A stretch of 64,000 nucleotides of DNA from Deltaproteobacteria bacterium (GTDB taxonomy: Bacteria; Myxococcota; JACRCW01): assembly GCA_016218805.1 (NCBI GenBank), contig JACRCW010000035.1, positions 1-64,000 on the forward strand, in the 5' to 3' direction. Numbering within the stretch: the stretch's first letter is position 1; each line of letters starts with the position of its first letter. Below the pieces are notes generated by a model that ran no database searches, was not told the origin of the DNA, and saw nothing but the letters and a program-made list of their open reading frames with translations. Positions 61,069 to 64,000 of the stretch are shown here, piece by piece. Both the position numbers and the translations under genes were made by a program.

Positions 61069-63360
61069 TCAGAACACGAATTCCCCGCCCTGCGCCCGCA
61101 CCGCCGTCACCGCCGCCAGGTTCACAATGTCCTGCACCGGCGCGTTGTTCTGCATCACCGTCACCGGCTTGTTCATGCCCAGCAGCAAGGGACCAATCAC
61201 CTCGGCGCCGCCAAACCGCCACAGGAGCTTGTAGGCAATGTTGGCGGAGGCCAGGCCCGGGAACACCAGCACGTTGGCGTCATCCTTCAGTGAGCAGAAC
61301 GGGTAGCGCGCCTCGCGCTCTTCGCGCACCAGCGCCGCGTCCACCTGCATCTCACCGTCCATCTCCAGGTCCGGCCGCATGGCCCGCGCCAGCTCCGCCG
61401 CCTTGCGCATGCGCTGCGGAATGGGCCCCTCCGCATCCCCAAAATTGGAATAGGACAGAAATGCGACGCGCGGCTTCACGTCGAAATATCGGGCCAATTC
61501 CGCGGTGGCAATGGCAATGTCCGCCAGGTGCTCCGGCGCCGGGTCCGGGTTGACCGTGCAGTCCGCAAAGAACTTGAAATCATTGCGCTGCACGACGATG
61601 TACACGCCGCCCACGCGCCGGCCGGGCCGCGTGCGGATGACCTGCAGCGGCGGCCGGATGGCCTCCGGGTAGCTCTGCACCATGCCGGTGACCAGCCCGT
61701 CCGCGTCACCCATCTCCACCATCATGGAGCCGAAATAGCCGCGCCGCTGCATGCGCGCCATGGCGTATTCGCGCGTGACGCCGCTGCGCTGGCGCGCCTT
61801 CCAGAACGCCTCCGTGTAGCGCACCAGGTCCGGGCTGCTCACCGGGTCCACCACGGGGACGTCCTTGAGCTCATCCGCAATGTGCAGCTCCGTCATGGTC
61901 CGCTTCACGGCGTCACGGTTGCCCAGCAGGATGGGCTTGCACAGCCCTTCCTCCAGCGCAATGCGCGCCGCCTGCAGCACGCGCGGGTGTTCGCCGTCAT
62001 TGAACGCAATGCGCTTGGACACCTTGCGCGCCCGCGTGAACACGGTGGACATGACCTGGTGGCTGCGGGACTGCATCTTCATCAGCCGTTCACGGTACGC
62101 GGGCAGTTCCACCTTCACGCGCGCCACGCCGGACTCCATGGCGGCGCGCGCCACGGCCGGCGCCACCCACAGCAGCACGCGCGAATCAAACGGTTTGGGA
62201 ATGATGTAGTCCGGCCCGAACTTGAAGCGCTCGCCGCCGTACGCGCGCGACACGCTGTCCGGCACGTCCTCGCGCGCCAGGTCCGCCAGCGCGCGGGACG
62301 CGGCCAGCTTCATCTCCTCATTGATGCGCCGCGCACGGGTGTCCAGCGCGCCACGGAAGATGAACGGGAAGCCCAGCACGTTGTTGACCTGGTTGGGATA
62401 GTCACTGCGGCCCGTCGCCACAATCGCGTCCGGCCGCGCTTCGCGCGCTTCCGGGTAGCCAATCTCCGGGTCCGGGTTGGCCAGCGCAAAGATGATGGGC
62501 TTGGGTGCCATCCGCTTGAGCATCTCCGGCGTCACCAGGCCCTTGACGGACGCGCCCAGGAACACGTCCGCGCCTTCCAGCGCCTCCGCCAGCGTGCGCG
62601 CGCGCGTGTCCCGCACGTACGGTTCCTTCCACGCGTTGATCCCGTCAGTGCGGCCCTTGTGCAGCACGCCCTTGGTGTCCACCATCAGGACGTTCTCCAC
62701 CTTCACGCCCAGCCGCACCCAGAAGTTGGTGCACGCCAGCGCGGAGGCACCCGCGCCGGAGGTCACCACGCGCACCTTGGAGATGTCCTTGCCCTGCAGG
62801 TGCACCGCGTTGAGCAGCGCTGCGCCGGAGATGATCGCCGTGCCGTGCTGGTCGTCGTGAAAGACGGGGATTTCCATCTCATCCTGCAGCCGCTTCTCAA
62901 TGACAAAGCACTCCGGCGCCTTGATGTCCTCCAGGTTGATGCCGCCAAAGGTGGGCTCCAGCGCCTTGACCACGGTGCAGAATTTGTCCACCTCCTTGGC
63001 GTCCACGTTCAGGTCAAACACGTCAATGTCCGCAAACTTCTTGAACAGCACGCCCTTGCCTTCCATGACGGGCTTGCCCGCGTACGGGCCAATGTCTCCC
63101 AGGCCCAGCACCGCCGTCCCGTTGGAGATGACCGCCACCAGGTTCCCGCGCGCCGTGTACGTGTAGGAGAGGTCCTTGTCCTTGGCGATCTCCAGGCACG
63201 GCTCGGCGACGCCCGGCGTGTACGCGAGCGACAGGTCCCGCGCAGTGGCGGTGGGCTTGGTGGGAACGACCTCGATTTTCCCGGGGCGCCCCTGGGAGTG
63301 GTATTCCAACGCATCTTCGCGGCGGATCTTGCGGGACATGGGCGTGAACGAGGTGGCCAT
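61069..63360 (-). CDS. maeB: NADP-dependent malic enzyme with C-terminal phosphotransacetylase-like domain
   Basis: 763 residues, the usual MaeB length. CTGGAGG precedes the ATG. The malic enzyme half has [39 protein letters not shown], the metal motif [10 protein letters not shown] and [16 protein letters not shown] for the dinucleotide. From about residue 440 there is a phosphate acetyltransferase-like domain ([19 protein letters not shown]; PIRxP-type [18 protein letters not shown]). In MaeB this part acts as an acetyl-CoA-responsive regulator rather than a catalyst. It decarboxylates malate to pyruvate. Confidence 0.93.
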   Translation of the reverse strand: MATSFTPMSRKIRREDALEYHSQGRPGKIEVVPTKPTATARDLSLAYTPGVAEPCLEIAKDKDLSYTYTARGNLVAVISNGTAVLGLGDIGPYAGKPVMEGKGVLFKKFADIDVFDLNVDAKEVDKFCTVVKALEPTFGGINLEDIKAPECFVIEKRLQDEMEIPVFHDDQHGTAIISGAALLNAVHLQGKDISKVRVVTSGAGASALACTNFWVRLGVKVENVLMVDTKGVLHKGRTDGINAWKEPYVRDTRARTLAEALEGADVFLGASVKGLVTPEMLKRMAPKPIIFALANPDPEIGYPEAREARPDAIVATGRSDYPNQVNNVLGFPFIFRGALDTRARRINEEMKLAASRALADLAREDVPDSVSRAYGGERFKFGPDYIIPKPFDSRVLLWVAPAVARAAMESGVARVKVELPAYRERLMKMQSRSHQVMSTVFTRARKVSKRIAFNDGEHPRVLQAARIALEEGLCKPILLGNRDAVKRTMTELHIADELKDVPVVDPVSSPDLVRYTEAFWKARQRSGVTREYAMARMQRRGYFGSMMVEMGDADGLVTGMVQSYPEAIRPPLQVIRTRPGRRVGGVYIVVQRNDFKFFADCTVNPDPAPEHLADIAIATAELARYFDVKPRVAFLSYSNFGDAEGPIPQRMRKAAELARAMRPDLEMDGEMQVDAALVREEREARYPFCSLKDDANVLVFPGLASANIAYKLLWRFGGAEVIGPLLLGMNKPVTVMQNNAPVQDIVNLAAVTAVRAQGGEFVF

Positions 63361-63493
63361 GCTGCCTCCAGTGGCTCCGTCGTCACCGACGGGGCGCGGA
63401 CGCTGGCACGGCAGCGCGGGGCAGGCAACACCCGCCGCGGCGGTTCAAAGCTCGCGTCCGCCCTCGCGGTTGGCCGGCCAAGCCCGGGGAGGT

Positions 63494-64000
63494 TCACTCC
63501 GCCGGGGCCGCGGCCACGGCGGGGAAGAACTGCTGCTTGGGGCCAATCTCGTGGCCCGCGGGGATGGGCGTGCCCAGGTGGTCCACCCGGAAGACGTCCG
63601 CCGGCAGGCGCAGGGACTCGCGCAGGCGCTCCATGGTGGAGGGGGCAAACGGGTAGAGCATGATCATCAGGTTCTTCAGCACGTAGAAGCACGAATACAG
63701 CGCATTCCGCCGCGCCTCCTCGGGGTGGCGGTCGTCGTGCGGCTTGAACTGCGTGAACAGGCTGTTGATGGTGCGCGCGTAGTTCTCCACCTCAAACAGC
63801 AGCGTGGAGTAGTCCGCGCGGGTCATGCCCCGGGTGTAACGCTCCACCATGCGGATGGTGTCGGTAACCACCTTCTCCAGCAGCACGCCCTCAGGCACGC
63901 GCCCGCCAAACTTGCTGTGCACCGCGGAGATGGGCTTCTCAAACGCGGCATTCATGGGCCCGGCGAGGAACCTGTTGCGCTCGTCGAGCGTGCTCAACTC
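63494..64000 (-). CDS. metG: Methionine-tRNA ligase, C-terminal anticodon-binding part; 5' end outside window
   Basis: At least 168 residues are visible; the frame is open to the right edge, so the catalytic core lies beyond 64000. The visible helical anticodon-binding domain matches class I MetRS: VENYARTINSLFTQFKPHDD, LYSCFYVLKNLMIMLYPFAPSTMERLRESL, then the C-terminal HEIGPKQQFFPAV, where GxPxPLFP-type residues close the protein. 133 bp separate it from the maeB start on the same strand. Confidence 0.85.
   Translation of the reverse strand, partial: ELSTLDERNRFLAGPMNAAFEKPISAVHSKFGGRVPEGVLLEKVVTDTIRMVERYTRGMTRADYSTLLFEVENYARTINSLFTQFKPHDDRHPEEARRNALYSCFYVLKNLMIMLYPFAPSTMERLRESLRLPADVFRVDHLGTPIPAGHEIGPKQQFFPAVAAAPAE

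Overview
The window is about 64 kb of very GC-rich DNA, almost fully coding, with no rRNA, tRNA, CRISPR array, transposase or phage gene that I can see. It looks like core chromosome of a myxobacterium (Myxococcota). The support is a MYXO-CTERM-type Cys/TM/Arg tail on the beta-helix protein at 40017-41483, an Asp-Ala-Gly-rich linker in a giant secreted lipoprotein, seven predicted lipoproteins, a DUF4388/J-like/TPR fusion, a zinc-ribbon plus CarD-like protein, and a single type IV pilin. These are lineage hints, not proof.

Layout. 1-2354: end of an asparagine synthase gene and an overlapping GT4 glycosyltransferase. 2360-8996 (minus): a Cu/Ag efflux operon, read as small Cys-cluster protein, TolC, CusB, CusA. 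9053-12848 (minus): YicC, Trm112-like, a lipoprotein, a type IV pilin, a CNNM/CorC-type membrane protein. 13128-14905 (plus): a TatD-associated-type radical SAM protein overlapping an FAD amine oxidase-like gene. 14917-19066 (minus): sbcD-sbcC. 19214-28068: small helical protein, PepSY-TM/DUF4920 pair, DUF4388 fusion, and a 1,782-residue lipoprotein. 28223-32042: ribA, glutathione peroxidase and a divergent DUF3516 DEAD-box helicase. 32055-36636: three GT-C-like membrane glycosyltransferase candidates. 36968-41483: beta-propeller lipoprotein and beta-helix MYXO-CTERM protein.

41528-47677 (plus) is the most coherent candidate system: TetR regulator, two FtsX-type permeases, a LolA-like periplasmic carrier, an outer-membrane barrel and the ABC ATPase. 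An 11-bp sequence is repeated in inverted orientation on both sides of tetR, which suggests operators. The operon could be a self-contained inner- to outer-membrane lipid or lipoprotein route. 47723-52197 (minus) is a tight five-gene run: TPR lipoprotein, FAD protein, lipoprotein, MoxR ATPase, zinc-ribbon/CarD-like protein.

52328-64000: alpha/beta hydrolase, a degenerate receiver protein, a DUF1801 protein, an unknown Cys-rich membrane protein divergent from a lipoprotein, a LuxR-type regulator with an atypical receiver, a divergent pair of unknowns around a perfect 15-bp palindrome, the convergent pckG and maeB genes, and the 3' end of metG. Start codons were chosen from Shine-Dalgarno-like sequences, overlaps and signal peptides. 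Protein families were recognised by eye from motifs, with no database search.
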